Shown here in pieces: positions 1 to 9,209 of a DNA stretch of 64,000 nucleotides (positions are counted from its first letter, which is position 1; every line of letters starts with the position of its first letter). Source of the stretch: Hydrogenophaga sp. (GTDB taxonomy: Bacteria > Pseudomonadota > Gammaproteobacteria > Burkholderiales > Burkholderiaceae_C); assembly GCF_030373225.1 (NCBI RefSeq), contig NZ_JAUCZG010000004.1, positions 124,001 to 188,000 of the forward strand, in the 5' to 3' direction. A program made the position numbers and the translations under genes. The notes under the pieces are model-generated. The model ran no database searches, was not told the DNA's origin, and was given only the letters and a program-made list of their open reading frames with translations.

Positions 1-83
1 AGCGGCAATTGCAGCCAGCGGCTGGCGAAGATCAGGTTGGGCAGGGCGCGGATCGGGGCGGGCGTTTTGACGGGATCGGTCAT
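1..83 (-). CDS. UPF0114 (YqhA-like) membrane protein, N-terminal fragment
   Basis: The reverse strand opens an ATG frame at position 83 and runs off the window start, giving about 27 residues: a short polar stretch, then ALPNLIFASRWLQLP. This resembles the start of UPF0114/YqhA inner-membrane proteins of Burkholderiales, where a PNLIFASRWLQLPLY-like sequence leads into the first membrane helix. The family's function is unknown. It is transcribed away from acs. The assignment rests on a short match, and no clear ribosome binding site precedes the ATG. Confidence 0.55.
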   Translation of the reverse strand, partial: MTDPVKTPAPIRALPNLIFASRWLQLP

Positions 84-286
84 GGGAGGAGACAATGCGC
101 CGGCGGCCCGGTACGGGTCGCCACAAGGCCCGCGTATTGTAGGGTCGCGTGCTTCCGAAGCCCGGGTTTCCACCCATGTCCGGAGCTGCGGTGAAGGGGC
201 CCGGAACAGCCATGTAAGTGGCTCGTAAGAGCCTGTGCCCACAGTCGTTGGTTGACCTGAATCCACATTACCTGAGGAGACTGCCC

Positions 287-2281
287 ATGTCCGCACCTTC
301 GTCGTCGATCCAATCCACCCTGGTGGAAAACCGCGTATTCGAACCCTCTGCCGCCACGGTTCAGGCGGCCCGGGTCTCGGGCATGGCGGCCTACCAGGCC
401 CTGTGCGACGAGGCCGACAAGGACTTCGAGGGGTTCTGGGCCCGCCTGGCCCGCGAAACGCTGACCTGGAACAAGCCCTTCACCAAAACGCTGGATTCGT
501 CCAACGCGCCGTTCTACAAGTGGTTCGAGGATGGCGAGTTGAACGCCTCCTACAACTGCCTGGACCGCCACATGGGCACCCCGGTGGAGAACAAGACCGC
601 CATCATCTTCGAGGCCGATGGTGGAGAAGTCACCAAGGTCACCTACAAGGAGCTGCTGGCCAAGGTGTCGCGCTTTGCCAATGCCTTGAAGGCGCGTGGT
701 GTGAAGAAAGGCGACCGCGTCGTCATCTACATGCCCATGACGGTCGAAGGCGTGGTGGCCATGCAGGCCTGTGCACGCATCGGTGCCACCCACAGCGTGG
801 TGTTCGGCGGATTCTCGGCCAAGGCCTTGCAGGAGCGCATCCAGGACGCGGGTGCGGTGGCCGTCATCACCGCCAACTACCAGCTGCGCGGTGGCAAGGA
901 GCTGCCGCTCAAATCCATCGTGGACGACGGCATTTCCATGGGTGGCTGCGAGTGCATCAAGAACGTCATCGTTTTCCAGCGCACGCCCACCGCCTGCAAC
1001 ATGGTGGCCGGCCGCGACAGCTTCATGCACGAGGTGATGGCGAGCGAGTCCGACGTCTGCCCGGCCGAAATGGTGAGCGCGGAACACCCGCTGTTCGTGC
1101 TCTACACCTCCGGCTCCACCGGCAAGCCCAAGGGCGTGCAGCACAGCACCGGTGGCTACCTGCTGTGGGCCAACCTGACCATGAACTGGACCTTCGACCT
1201 GAAGGCCGACGACATCTTCTGGTGCACCGCCGACATCGGCTGGATCACCGGCCACACCTACGTGACCTACGGCCCGCTGGCCGCCGGCGCCACGCAGATC
1301 GTGTTTGAAGGTGTGCCCACCTACCCGAACGCCGGGCGCTTCTGGCAGATGATCGAAAAGCACAAGTGCACCATCTTCTACACCGCACCCACCGCGATCC
1401 GCTCGCTGATCAAGGCGGCCGAGGCCGACGAAAAGGTGCACCCGGCACGTTCGGATCTCTCGAGCCTGCGCCTGCTCGGCTCGGTGGGTGAACCCATCAA
1501 CCCCGAAGCGTGGATGTGGTACTACAAACACGTGGGCGGCGAGCGCTGCCCCATCGTCGACACCTTCTGGCAAACCGAAACCGGCGGCCACATGATCACG
1601 CCGCTGCCGGGCGCCACGCCGCTGGTGCCGGGTTCCTGCACCCTTCCGTTGCCGGGCATTGCCGCGGCCATCGTTGACGAGGCCGGCATGGACGTGCCCA
1701 ACGGGTCGGGCGGCATCCTGGTGGTCAAGAAGCCCTGGCCTTCGATGATCCGCACCATCTACGGCGACCCGGAGCGGTTCAAGAAGAGCTACTTCCCGGA
1801 AGAGCTCAAGGGGTACTACCTGGCCGGCGACGGTGCGGTGCGCAGTGCCGACCGGGGCTACTTCCGCATCACCGGTCGCATCGACGACGTGCTCAACGTC
1901 TCCGGTCACCGCATGGGCACGATGGAGATCGAGTCCGCACTGGTGAGCAAGACCGACCTGGTGGCCGAAGCCGCCGTGGTGGGCCGTCCCGACGACCTGA
2001 CGGGCGAGGCCATCGTGGCCTTCGTGGTGCTCAAGCGTTCGCGCCCCACGGGCGAGGAGGCCAAGGCCATCGCCAAGGTGCTGCGCGACTGGGTGGGCAA
2101 GGAGATCGGTCCGATCGCCAAACCGAAGGACATCCGTTTCGGCGACAACCTGCCCAAGACCCGCAGCGGCAAGATCATGCGCCGCCTGCTGCGCTCGATC
2201 GCCAAGGGTGAGGCGATCACCCAGGACACCTCGACACTCGAGAATCCCGCGATCCTCGATCAGCTGTCGGAAAACAACTGA
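287..2281 (+). CDS. acs: Acetyl-CoA synthetase
   Basis: Activates acetate to acetyl-CoA through acetyl-AMP in the cytoplasm. The 664-residue length fits the family (about 650). The P-loop-like [11 protein letters not shown] motif lies near residue 274. The [11 protein letters not shown] motif near the C-terminus contains Lys629, the equivalent of the lysine acetylated in Acs enzymes. The GTG at 218 would extend the protein, but the ATG at 287 is preceded by GAGGAGA at normal spacing, so I chose 287. The gene is monocistronic and ends at a strong bidirectional terminator. Propionyl-CoA synthetase is less likely because the motifs and length match Acs better. Confidence 0.95.
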   Translation: MSAPSSSIQSTLVENRVFEPSAATVQAARVSGMAAYQALCDEADKDFEGFWARLARETLTWNKPFTKTLDSSNAPFYKWFEDGELNASYNCLDRHMGTPVENKTAIIFEADGGEVTKVTYKELLAKVSRFANALKARGVKKGDRVVIYMPMTVEGVVAMQACARIGATHSVVFGGFSAKALQERIQDAGAVAVITANYQLRGGKELPLKSIVDDGISMGGCECIKNVIVFQRTPTACNMVAGRDSFMHEVMASESDVCPAEMVSAEHPLFVLYTSGSTGKPKGVQHSTGGYLLWANLTMNWTFDLKADDIFWCTADIGWITGHTYVTYGPLAAGATQIVFEGVPTYPNAGRFWQMIEKHKCTIFYTAPTAIRSLIKAAEADEKVHPARSDLSSLRLLGSVGEPINPEAWMWYYKHVGGERCPIVDTFWQTETGGHMITPLPGATPLVPGSCTLPLPGIAAAIVDEAGMDVPNGSGGILVVKKPWPSMIRTIYGDPERFKKSYFPEELKGYYLAGDGAVRSADRGYFRITGRIDDVLNVSGHRMGTMEIESALVSKTDLVAEAAVVGRPDDLTGEAIVAFVVLKRSRPTGEEAKAIAKVLRDWVGKEIGPIAKPKDIRFGDNLPKTRSGKIMRRLLRSIAKGEAITQDTSTLENPAILDQLSENN

Positions 2282-2311
2282 AAATTGCCCGGGACACCGG
2301 TTCCGGGCAGC

Positions 2312-2350
2312 CAACAAAAAACCCGCTGGGCGCCAGCGGGTTTTTTGTTG
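2312..2350. terminator. Bidirectional intrinsic terminator between acs and cytochrome c
   Basis: A near-perfect palindrome with the stem ACCCGCTGG/CCAGCGGGT is flanked by an A-run on the left and a T-run on the right. It can therefore stop transcription of acs from the left and of the cytochrome gene from the right. Confidence 0.93.
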
Positions 2351-2363
2351 AACCGGGCAAGCC

Positions 2364-2669
2364 TCACTTCTGGCCGAGCACCCAGGCCGCCAGCTTCTTC
2401 GCGTCGGCTTCGGTCACTTGCGGGTTGGCCGGCATCGGGATCGCACCCCAGACGCCCGAGCCGCCTTTGACGATCTTGGTGGCCAGCGCATCGACCGCCT
2501 TGGCGTTGCCGGCGTACTTGGCCGCCACGTCCTTGTAGGAAGGGCCCACCAGCTTCTTGTCCACCGCATGACACGCCATGCAGTTCTTGCTCTTGGCCAG
2601 AGCTTCGTCTGCGAAGGCAGGTGCGGCCAGCGTGGTCATGGCGGCCATAATCAGGAGAGCGCGTTTCAT
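2364..2669 (-). CDS. Small class I cytochrome c (c551/c552-like)
   Basis: A 101-residue periplasmic monoheme cytochrome. Residues 1-20 form a signal peptide ending in APAFA. The heme site is CMACH (Cys30, Cys33, His34), and Met79 in the AIPMP motif is the probable axial ligand. Size and motif spacing match the cytochrome c551/c-552 electron-shuttle family that feeds terminal oxidases or nitrite reductase. It is convergent with acs and shares its terminator. The physiological partner cannot be told from the sequence. The cbb3 oxidase encoded further along the window is one candidate acceptor. Confidence 0.92.
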   Translation of the reverse strand: MKRALLIMAAMTTLAAPAFADEALAKSKNCMACHAVDKKLVGPSYKDVAAKYAGNAKAVDALATKIVKGGSGVWGAIPMPANPQVTEADAKKLAAWVLGQK

Positions 2670-2792
2670 GGGTTGTCCTTTTGAGTGAATGCTGAGGTCG
2701 GCACAGGCCGGATTCTAGCGAGGCAGGGGGGCGATGAAACGAACGCTTACAGATTCTTGCCCCACTTTGTCGGACCTTTACTGGAGCGTGTG

Positions 2793-3038
2793 ATGTATTT
2801 GCTGATCCTGGGCGTGATCCTGATGCTGATGAAGTACCTCGAGGTCGGCTTCGCGGTCGACCTCTCGTGGTGGTGGGTGCTGTCGCCGTTTGCGCTGGCG
2901 GTGGTCTGGTGGGCCTGGGCCGACACCACCGGCTACACCAAGCGCCGCGAGATGGACAAGATGGACAAGAAGAAACAGGACCGCATCGACAAGCAGCGCG
3001 AGAACCTTGGCATCAAGACCAAGCGTCGCTCGCGCTGA
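2793..3038 (+). CDS. Small Trp-rich membrane protein (TIGR04438-like)
   Basis: 81 residues. Two hydrophobic helices (about residues 1-18 and 22-42) carry a WWWVLSPFALAVVWWAWADTTG core rich in tryptophan. A strongly charged tail rich in Lys, Arg and Asp (KRREMDKMDKKKQDRIDKQ) follows. This layout matches the betaproteobacterial 'small Trp-rich protein' family TIGR04438, whose function is unknown. The ATG at 2793 follows CTGGAG. An in-frame start at 2685 would add an unlikely leader that overlaps the cytochrome promoter. It is convergent with ilvD. Confidence 0.8.
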   Translation: MYLLILGVILMLMKYLEVGFAVDLSWWWVLSPFALAVVWWAWADTTGYTKRREMDKMDKKKQDRIDKQRENLGIKTKRRSR

Positions 3039-3116
3039 ACGAGCCACCACACACCAGAAGCGGGGTCTCGCCCTGAAGCACCGCAGAACCGGCTTTGCCG
3101 GCCCGGCGCGGGGGTG

Positions 3117-4823
3117 TCAATAGTTGTCGAGCACGGCGCCCTTGCTGGCGCTGGACGCATTGAATGCGAACTTGGCCTGCACGCCACGCGTGTAGCGTGG
3201 CGCCGGTGCCGTCCAGGCAGCGCGGCGTTTTTCGATCTCCGCCTCGGGCACGTTGAGCGCCAGCAGCAACTGGTTGGCATCGATGGTGATGCTGTCGCCT
3301 TCATGCACGAACGCGATCGTGCCGCCGGCCGCGGCTTCCGGCGCCACGTGGCCCACCACCATGCCCCAGGTACCGCCGCTGAACCGGCCATCGGTGATCA
3401 GGCCCACGCTCTCGCCGAGGCCCGCACCGATCAGCGCCCCGGTGGGAGCCAGCATCTCGGGCATGCCCGGGCCACCCTTGGGGCCGAGGTAGCGCAGCAC
3501 CATCACGTCGCCGGCCTGGATCTTGCCGTCCAGGATCGCCTGCAGCGCCGACTGCTCATCGTCGAACACGCGCGCCGGGCCGGTCATGACCGGGTTCTTC
3601 AGGCCGGTGATCTTGGCCACCGCGCCTTCGGGGCTGAGGTTGCCCTTGAGGATGGCCAGGTGGCCGTGCTCGTACATGGGCTTGTCGATCGGGCGGATCA
3701 CGTCCTGGTCTGCGCGCGGCGCATCGGGCACGTCCTTGAGCACTTCCGCGATGGTCTGGCCGCTGATGGTCAGGCAGTCGCCGTGCAGCAGGCCGGCCTT
3801 GAGCAGCATCTTCATGACCTGCGGAATGCCGCCGGCCTTGTGCAGGTCGACCGCGAGGTACTTGCCGCTGGGCTTGAGGTCGCACAGCACCGGCGTCTTC
3901 TGGCGCACGCGCTCGAAATCGTCGATGGTCCACTCGACATCGGCCGCATGGGCAATGGCCAGGAAGTGCAGCACCGCGTTGGTGGATCCGCCGGTGGCCA
4001 TGATCACCGCCACGGCGTTTTCGATCGACTTGCGGGTGACGATGTCGCGCGGTTTGATGTCTTTCCTGATCGCCTCGATCAGCACCTTGGCCGATTCCTT
4101 CGCCGAGTTCAATTTCTCGTCGTGCGGGTTGGCCATGGTGCTGGAGTAAGGCAGCGAGATGCCCAGGGCCTCGAAAGCGCTGGACATGGTGTTGGCCGTG
4201 TACATGCCGCCGCACGAACCGGTGCCCGGGATGGCGCGCATCTCGATCTCGCGCAGGTCCTCGTCGCTCAGGTTGCCGGCCGCGTTCTGGCCGACCGCTT
4301 CGAACACGCTGACGATGTTGAGGTCCTGCCCCTTCCAGTGGCCTGGCAGGATGGTGCCGCCGTAGACGTAGATGGCGGGCACGTTGGCGCGCAGCATGCC
4401 CATCAGGCCGCCGGGCATGTTCTTGTCGCAGCCGCCGACCACCACCACGCCGTCCATCCACTGTCCGCCCACGCAGGTCTCGATGCAGTCGGAGATCACC
4501 TCGCGGCTGACCAGCGAATACTTCATGCCCTCGGTGCCCATGGCCATGCCGTCCGAAATGGTCGGTGTGCCGAACACCTGCGCGTTGCCACCGGCCTCTT
4601 CGATGCCGGCAATCGCGGCGTCGGCCAGCTTCTGCAGGCCCGAGTTGCAAGGCGTGATGGTGCTGTGGCCGTTGGCCACGCCCACCATGGGCTTCACGAA
4701 GTCGCCCTCTTCATAGCCCATGGCGTAGTACATGGAGCGGTTCGGTGCACGCGACTTGCCCTGCGTGATGTTGGCGCTGCGGCTGTTGATGGGCTTGATC
4801 GGGATGGTTTTGTTCTCGGCCAT
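3117..4823 (-). CDS. ilvD: Dihydroxy-acid dehydratase
   Basis: Dehydrates 2,3-dihydroxy-isovalerate and 2,3-dihydroxy-3-methylvalerate in valine and isoleucine synthesis. 568 residues. Conserved Fe-S cysteine motifs are visible: TPCNSG (Cys59), GGCDKNMPG near residue 130 and [14 protein letters not shown] near residue 203. The C-terminal [15 protein letters not shown] region is also present. The ATG at 4823 begins [11 protein letters not shown]; upstream in-frame sequence lies in the divergent promoter region and in the LysR gene, so longer versions are unlikely. A LysR-type gene is transcribed divergently 96 bp away and may regulate it. Confidence 0.96.
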   Translation of the reverse strand: MAENKTIPIKPINSRSANITQGKSRAPNRSMYYAMGYEEGDFVKPMVGVANGHSTITPCNSGLQKLADAAIAGIEEAGGNAQVFGTPTISDGMAMGTEGMKYSLVSREVISDCIETCVGGQWMDGVVVVGGCDKNMPGGLMGMLRANVPAIYVYGGTILPGHWKGQDLNIVSVFEAVGQNAAGNLSDEDLREIEMRAIPGTGSCGGMYTANTMSSAFEALGISLPYSSTMANPHDEKLNSAKESAKVLIEAIRKDIKPRDIVTRKSIENAVAVIMATGGSTNAVLHFLAIAHAADVEWTIDDFERVRQKTPVLCDLKPSGKYLAVDLHKAGGIPQVMKMLLKAGLLHGDCLTISGQTIAEVLKDVPDAPRADQDVIRPIDKPMYEHGHLAILKGNLSPEGAVAKITGLKNPVMTGPARVFDDEQSALQAILDGKIQAGDVMVLRYLGPKGGPGMPEMLAPTGALIGAGLGESVGLITDGRFSGGTWGMVVGHVAPEAAAGGTIAFVHEGDSITIDANQLLLALNVPEAEIEKRRAAWTAPAPRYTRGVQAKFAFNASSASKGAVLDNY

Positions 4824-4919
4824 GGTCGTGTCTCGTGGATGGGGAAATAGGCGCCAGTATGCGGCAGCCCCGGGCGCCTTTCCAATAGCTTCGGGGGCCG
4901 GTTTTGATACGCTCGGCAT

Positions 4920-5882
4920 ATGAATGATCGATCCAGATCGCTGCGTATTGAATTGCGCCAGTGGCGCCAGTTCGTCGCACTGGCTGAAGAACTGCACTTC
5001 GGGCGTGCCGCTGCGCGCCTGCACATGACCCAGCCGCCGCTGACCCAGGCCATCGCCGCGCTGGAGGCTGCGCTGGGCGTGCGCCTGTTCGACCGCACCC
5101 AGCGCAGCGTGCAGATCACGCCGGCGGGCGCGGCCCTGTTGCCCGCGGTGCGCGAACTGCTGGCGCGCGCCCAGGCCCTGCCCGAACTCGCGCGCGCGGC
5201 GGCCGCGGGCGAGCTGGGGCGGCTGCGTCTTGCCTTCGTGTCCACGGTCGGGTTCGAGCTGCTGCCTCGCTGGGTGAGGGCCTTTCGTGAGCAGTGGCCG
5301 CAGGTGGCACTGGAGCTGATCGAGGCCACGGGCGATGTGCAGCTGGAGCTGCTCGCGCGCGGCGAGGTGGACGCCGGCTTCTTGCTGCATTCGCCGGGCT
5401 TCACCGCCCCGGGCGTGGCCCACGCCCTGATCGCCAGCGAGCCGCTGGTGGTGGCCTTGCCCGAGTCACACCCGCTCGCGCGGGAAGAGCGCCCGGCGCT
5501 CAAACACCTGCTCGACGAGCCGCTGGTGATCTTTCCGCGGCGCATTCTCCCCTCGCTGTTCGATGCGATCTTTGCGCTGTACAACACCGCCGGTCGCGTG
5601 CCGCAGGTGGCACAGGAGGCGATCCAGATGCAGACCATCGTGAACCTGGTGTCGGCCGGTCTGGGCATGGCGTGGGTGCCCCAGAGCGTGCGCCAGTTTC
5701 AACGGCCCGGCGTGGTGTACCGGTCGGTGGTCTGGCCGCGGGGCAGGGCGGTGCCCGCCTGCGAGACCAGCCTGGTCTGGCGCGCCGACGCAGTGAGCCC
5801 GGCGCTGGCGCATTTCATCGGTTTTGCGCAAGAGCCCCCACGCTGCGCCGCTGCGCGGGTCGCTGCCCCCCGAGGGGGCTGA
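4920..5882 (+). CDS. LysR-family transcriptional regulator
   Basis: A 320-residue LysR-type regulator. The N-terminal winged helix-turn-helix (about residues 11-70) contains [25 protein letters not shown]. The rest is the periplasmic-binding-protein-like effector domain (about 95-300). It is divergent from ilvD, the usual arrangement for a LysR regulator and a target, but the effector is unknown. The last 14 or so residues ([14 protein letters not shown]) and the stop codon are encoded by the first unit of the 83-bp tandem repeat. The repeat has therefore replaced or extended the native C-terminus. Confidence 0.88.
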   Translation: MNDRSRSLRIELRQWRQFVALAEELHFGRAAARLHMTQPPLTQAIAALEAALGVRLFDRTQRSVQITPAGAALLPAVRELLARAQALPELARAAAAGELGRLRLAFVSTVGFELLPRWVRAFREQWPQVALELIEATGDVQLELLARGEVDAGFLLHSPGFTAPGVAHALIASEPLVVALPESHPLAREERPALKHLLDEPLVIFPRRILPSLFDAIFALYNTAGRVPQVAQEAIQMQTIVNLVSAGLGMAWVPQSVRQFQRPGVVYRSVVWPRGRAVPACETSLVWRADAVSPALAHFIGFAQEPPRCAAARVAAPRGG

Positions 5883-6150
5883 TCCGCCTTGGGGCGGCCC
5901 GGCGGCGGATCTGTTTGCCCCCACGCTCTGCCGCTGCGCGGGTCGCTGCCCCCCGAGGGGGTTGATCCGGCTTGGGGCGGCCCGGCGCCGGATCTGTTTG
6001 CCCCCACGCTGCGCCGCTGCGCGGGTCGCTGCCCCCCGAGGGGGTTGATCCGGCTTGGGGCGGCCCGGCGCCGGATCTGTTTGCCCCCACGCTGCGCCGC
6101 TGCGCGGGTCGCTGCCCCCGAGGGGGCTGATCCGGCCCGGCGGCGGATCG
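5835..6150. repeat. Tandem array of 83-bp GC-rich repeat, three full units plus a partial fourth
   Basis: Units start at 5835, 5918, 6001 and 6084, exactly 83 bp apart. Each begins CCCCCACGCTGCGCCGCTGC, then carries a CCCCCGAGGGGG hairpin, then GGGGCGGCCCGG, and ends near GATCTGTTTG. The fourth unit is cut short about 18 bp before the lgt start codon. A diverged relative lies at 6970-7086 on the other side of lgt. Similar dispersed elements are common between genes in Comamonadaceae. There are no unique spacers, so this is not a CRISPR. Confidence 0.95.
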
Positions 6151-6167
6151 CTGCGACAATCCCGCCC

Positions 6168-6968
6168 ATGCTTCAACATCCCCAGATCGATCCGGTCGCC
6201 TTGCAGATCGGCCCGTTGGCCATCCACTGGTACGGCCTCACCTACCTCGCGGCTTTCGGCCTTTTCATGTGGCTGGCCAACCTGCGCCTGCGTCACCAGC
6301 CCTTTGCCGGCGTCAACAGCCCGCCGTGGACGCGCCGCGATGTCGAGGACATCCTGTTTCTGGGCGTGCTCGGAGTGGTGGCGGGTGGGCGCATCGGTTA
6401 CTGCCTGTTCTACAAACCGGCCTACTACCTGGCCAACCCGCTGGAGATCTTTGCCATCTGGCAGGGCGGCATGAGTTTTCATGGCGGCCTGATCGGAGTG
6501 ATGCTGGCCATGGTCTGGTATGCGCGCAGCCGCCAGCGTCCCTTCATGGAAGTCATGGACTTCGTGGCGCCCTGTGTGCCGACCGGCCTGGCCGCCGGGA
6601 GGGTGGGCAACTTCATCAACGGCGAACTCTGGGGCCGTGTGGCCGACCCGTCGCTGCCCTGGGGCATGGTGTTTCCCGGTGCGGGCGATGCGCCGCGCCA
6701 CCCGTCGCAGGTCTACCAGTTCCTGCTCGAAGGCTTGCTGCTGTTCGTGCTGCTGTGGCTGTATGCACGCAAGCCGCGCGCGCGCGGCCGTGTGTCTGCC
6801 GTGTTCCTCATGGGTTATGGCGTGTTCCGCTTCATCGCGGAGTATTTCCGCGAGCCCGATGCCCACCTGGGCCTGCTGACCCTGGGCATGAGCATGGGCC
6901 AGTGGCTGTGCGTGCCCATGGTGCTGGGGGGTGCGTTCATGTGGTGGTGGTTCGGCCGACGCAGCTAG
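6168..6968 (+). CDS. lgt: Phosphatidylglycerol-prolipoprotein diacylglyceryl transferase
   Basis: Transfers diacylglycerol from phosphatidylglycerol to the lipobox cysteine of prolipoproteins in the inner membrane. 266 residues with several membrane helices. The family motif [11 protein letters not shown] holds the essential His105, and the signature [14 protein letters not shown] holds Arg145. The ATG at 6168 directly follows the repeat array. Longer in-frame versions would translate the repeat and are rejected. Candidate substrates in this window are the lipoproteins at 51279, 53066 and 53671. Confidence 0.95.
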   Translation: MLQHPQIDPVALQIGPLAIHWYGLTYLAAFGLFMWLANLRLRHQPFAGVNSPPWTRRDVEDILFLGVLGVVAGGRIGYCLFYKPAYYLANPLEIFAIWQGGMSFHGGLIGVMLAMVWYARSRQRPFMEVMDFVAPCVPTGLAAGRVGNFINGELWGRVADPSLPWGMVFPGAGDAPRHPSQVYQFLLEGLLLFVLLWLYARKPRARGRVSAVFLMGYGVFRFIAEYFREPDAHLGLLTLGMSMGQWLCVPMVLGGAFMWWWFGRRS

Positions 6969-6969
6969 G

Positions 6970-7086
6970 GATGCTGCCCCCACGCTCCACCGCTTCGCGG
7001 GTTGCTGCCCCAGGACGGGGAGGGCCCCGTCCTTGCCGGGTCCGTGGGGCTGATCCGCCTGGGGGCGGCCCGGCGGCGGGGCTGTT
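6970..7086. repeat. Diverged copy of the 83-bp repeat family
   Basis: After lgt the motifs GCCCCCACGCTCCACCGCTT, GGGTTGCTGCCCC and GGCTGATCCGCCTGGGGGCGG recur in the same order as in the tandem array. An insertion containing GGACGGGGAGGGCCCCGTCC separates them. This indicates an older member of the same family, so lgt is bracketed by these elements. Confidence 0.75.
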
Positions 7087-7109
7087 CACCACTCATCGCC
7101 GACAAGGGT

Positions 7110-7145
7110 AAATCCCCGGTGCGCAGACCCGGGGATTTTTTAAGA
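7110..7145 (+). terminator. Intrinsic terminator upstream of matR
   Basis: The stem AATCCCCGG/CCGGGGATT with a short loop is followed by a run of six or more T. It lies 140 bp after lgt and just before the malonate operon promoter, insulating the two units. Confidence 0.85.
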
Positions 7146-7150
7146 TGGGC

Positions 7151-7170
7151 CGTAATTACAGGTGATTACG
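7151..7170. promoter_or_regulatory. Probable MatR operator
   Basis: The 20-bp imperfect palindrome CGTAATTACAGGTGATTACG matches its own reverse complement at 16 of 20 positions. It lies 14 bp before the matR start codon and between the terminator and the gene, a typical place for autoregulation by a GntR/FCD repressor. Which protein binds is inferred from position only. Confidence 0.6.
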
Positions 7171-7184
7171 AACCCCTCCAACCC

Positions 7185-7853
7185 ATGCGACTGGTGCTCA
7201 ACTCCCTGCACGACGAAGTGGCCGCCAAGCTGCGCGAGCGCATCTTCAATGGTGAGCTCGCGCCCGGCAGCTTCGTCGACGAACTGGGGCTGTGCGGTGA
7301 ATGGGCCATCTCGCGCACGCCGCTGCGGGAAGCGCTCAAGGTGCTGGCTGCCGAGGGCCTGGTGCGCCATGAGCCGCGTCGGGGGTGTTTCGTCAACCAG
7401 ATCACCGAGCGCGACCTCGACGAGATCTTCCCGGTGATCGCCCTGCTCGAAGGGCGGTGTGCGTTTGAGGCCGCCAGCAACGCCACCGATGCCGATCTGC
7501 TGGCGCTGGAGCAGATGCACGAGCGCCTGAACCGCTGTGCCAGGGCACGCCGCATCAACGACTACTACCAGGCCAACTTCGCCATCCACGAGGCCATCAT
7601 CACGCTGGCCAACAACCGCTGGCTGGCGCAGGTGATCGGTGACCTGCGCAAGATCGTCAAGCTCGCGCGCCTGCAGCAGCTGCACGCGCCGGGTCGGCTC
7701 GAGCAAAGCCTGTCCGAGCACATGGCGGTGTTTGCCGCACTCAAGGCGCGCGACGCCGAAGGTGCCGAGGCCGCCATGCGAACCCACCTCACACGGCAGC
7801 GCGTGGCCTTGCGCGAACTGGCGCGCAACAACACGTCGAGGATCACCGCATGA
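7185..7853 (+). CDS. matR: GntR-family (FCD) regulator of malonate genes
   Basis: 222 residues. The N-terminal winged helix contains WAISRTPLREALKVLAAEGLV, the GntR signature. An all-helical FCD effector domain follows (about residues 85-215) with conserved metal-site His residues in NFAIHEAI and the C-terminal half. It overlaps the malonyl-CoA decarboxylase gene by 4 bp (ATGA), so the two are translationally coupled. Position at the head of a malonate operon matches MatR of rhizobia, which responds to malonate or malonyl-CoA. The symbol is assigned from that context. Confidence 0.82.
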   Translation: MRLVLNSLHDEVAAKLRERIFNGELAPGSFVDELGLCGEWAISRTPLREALKVLAAEGLVRHEPRRGCFVNQITERDLDEIFPVIALLEGRCAFEAASNATDADLLALEQMHERLNRCARARRINDYYQANFAIHEAIITLANNRWLAQVIGDLRKIVKLARLQQLHAPGRLEQSLSEHMAVFAALKARDAEGAEAAMRTHLTRQRVALRELARNNTSRITA

Positions 7854-9178
7854 ACACCGCGCAATGGCTGGAAAAGGGCGCGTCCATGCTTCGCCCCGGC
7901 GCCAAGGCGGGAACGCGGTCGACCCAGGAGCGTCTCAAGGGTGCGCTGCGGCACGACGACGAGGCGATGTCGCCGCGCCAGTTGCGCCGCCTGCTCGAAC
8001 AGCTCAAGGGCATCGTTGATCCCTTGCTCAGCGAGGTCGAAGGCGGGCGCCGCGCGCAGGACCTGATGTCCTGGTATGCCAAGGCCACGCCACCTCAGCG
8101 GCGCGACCTGTGGCTGCTCATGAGCGAGCAGTTCGTGGCCGATGCCGAACAGATCAAGGCGGCCCAGGCCCAGTTTGCGGCAGCGGTGGGCACGCCCGAC
8201 GAGGCCGCGGCCGAGGTGCTGTACCGCCGCGCCACCGTGTCGCCGCGCCGGCGCATCCTGCAGCGCTTCAGCGCCCATCCCGACGGCATCCGCTTCCTGG
8301 TCGACCTGCGCGCCGAGATGCAGTCCCACCTCAAGGGCGACAAGCGACTGCTCGCGCTCGACGTGGAGATGGAATACATGTTCTCCACCTGGTTCGACGT
8401 GGGCTTTCTCGAGCTGCGGCGCATCAGCTGGGACTCGCCGGCTTCGCTGGTCGAAAAACTCATCAAGTACGAGGCGGTGCACGACATCCGCAGCTGGGCC
8501 GACGTGAAGAACCGGCTCGATGGCGACCGCCGCTGCTACGGCTTCTTTCACCCGCGCCTGCCCGAAGAGCCACTGATCTTCGTGGAGGTCGCGCTGATGA
8601 ACGAGATCGCGGCCAGCATCACGCCGCTGCTCGACGAAGAGGCCGCGCCGGTCGACATTGCCAAGGCCAATACCGCTGTCTTCTATTCGATCAGCAACAC
8701 GCAGAACGGTTTGCGCGGCGTGAGCTTTGGCGACTCGCTCATCAAGCGCGTGGTGGAGACGCTGCACCAGGAATTCCCCCGGCTCAAGGTGTTTGCCACG
8801 CTCTCGCCGATTCCGGGCTTGCGTGCCTGGCTCAACAAGAACGCGCCCGCCGAACTGCTCAAGGGCTGGGAGAACCCCGAGGAGCTCGGCGAGACGGCTC
8901 CGCAGCGCAAGGCCTTGCTGGGCTGGGCCGCGCGCTACCTGGGCCAGGAAACGCAGGACGGCAAACCGCTCGATCCGGTGGCGCGCTTTCACCTGGGCAA
9001 CGGCGCCCGGGTGGAACGCCTGAACTGGGCGGCGGATCCGTCCAACAAGGGTTTCAAACAGTCCTACGGCTTGATGGTCAATTACCTCTACGACCTCAAG
9101 CGCCTGGAGAAGCACCGCGCCTGGCTGGCGCAGGGAAAGATCCCGATAGCCGCAGCGATCGAAGACCTGTACCTTTGA
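7850..9178 (+). CDS. matA: Malonyl-CoA decarboxylase
   Basis: Converts malonyl-CoA to acetyl-CoA and CO2 in the cytoplasm. 442 residues with the family layout: an N-terminal four-helix region and a C-terminal GNAT-like catalytic domain. Diagnostic segments are FYSISNTQNGLRGVSFGDSL and FHLGNGARVERLNW, whose histidine is the conserved catalytic residue of MCD enzymes. The start overlaps matR by 4 bp. With malonyl-CoA synthetase at the operon's end this completes malonate to acetyl-CoA conversion. Confidence 0.94.
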   Translation: MNTAQWLEKGASMLRPGAKAGTRSTQERLKGALRHDDEAMSPRQLRRLLEQLKGIVDPLLSEVEGGRRAQDLMSWYAKATPPQRRDLWLLMSEQFVADAEQIKAAQAQFAAAVGTPDEAAAEVLYRRATVSPRRRILQRFSAHPDGIRFLVDLRAEMQSHLKGDKRLLALDVEMEYMFSTWFDVGFLELRRISWDSPASLVEKLIKYEAVHDIRSWADVKNRLDGDRRCYGFFHPRLPEEPLIFVEVALMNEIAASITPLLDEEAAPVDIAKANTAVFYSISNTQNGLRGVSFGDSLIKRVVETLHQEFPRLKVFATLSPIPGLRAWLNKNAPAELLKGWENPEELGETAPQRKALLGWAARYLGQETQDGKPLDPVARFHLGNGARVERLNWAADPSNKGFKQSYGLMVNYLYDLKRLEKHRAWLAQGKIPIAAAIEDLYL

Positions 9179-9209
9179 CGCTGTTTTTCATAACCACAGG
9201 AGACAAGAC

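Noticed and set aside
80-2317. Long open frame on the strand opposite acs (745 codons)
   Set aside because: It is antisense to a clearly conserved enzyme, has low-complexity composition and no recognisable domain, as expected for GC-rich codon-position bias.
2859-3120. GC-rich hairpin (CCGGCTTTGCCGG) between the Trp-rich protein and ilvD as a terminator
   Set aside because: It has no T-run on either side; it is more likely a fragment of a dispersed repeat.
3114-4850. 578-codon frame antisense to ilvD
   Set aside because: Same GC-bias effect; the product is His/Ala/Asp-rich and resembles no protein.
5835-6150. CRISPR-like array
   Set aside because: The 83-bp units are directly joined with no variable spacers, and no cas genes are present.
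5889-6167. N-terminal extension of lgt through the repeat array
   Set aside because: It would encode repeat-derived sequence not found in Lgt proteins; the ATG at 6168 gives the standard start.
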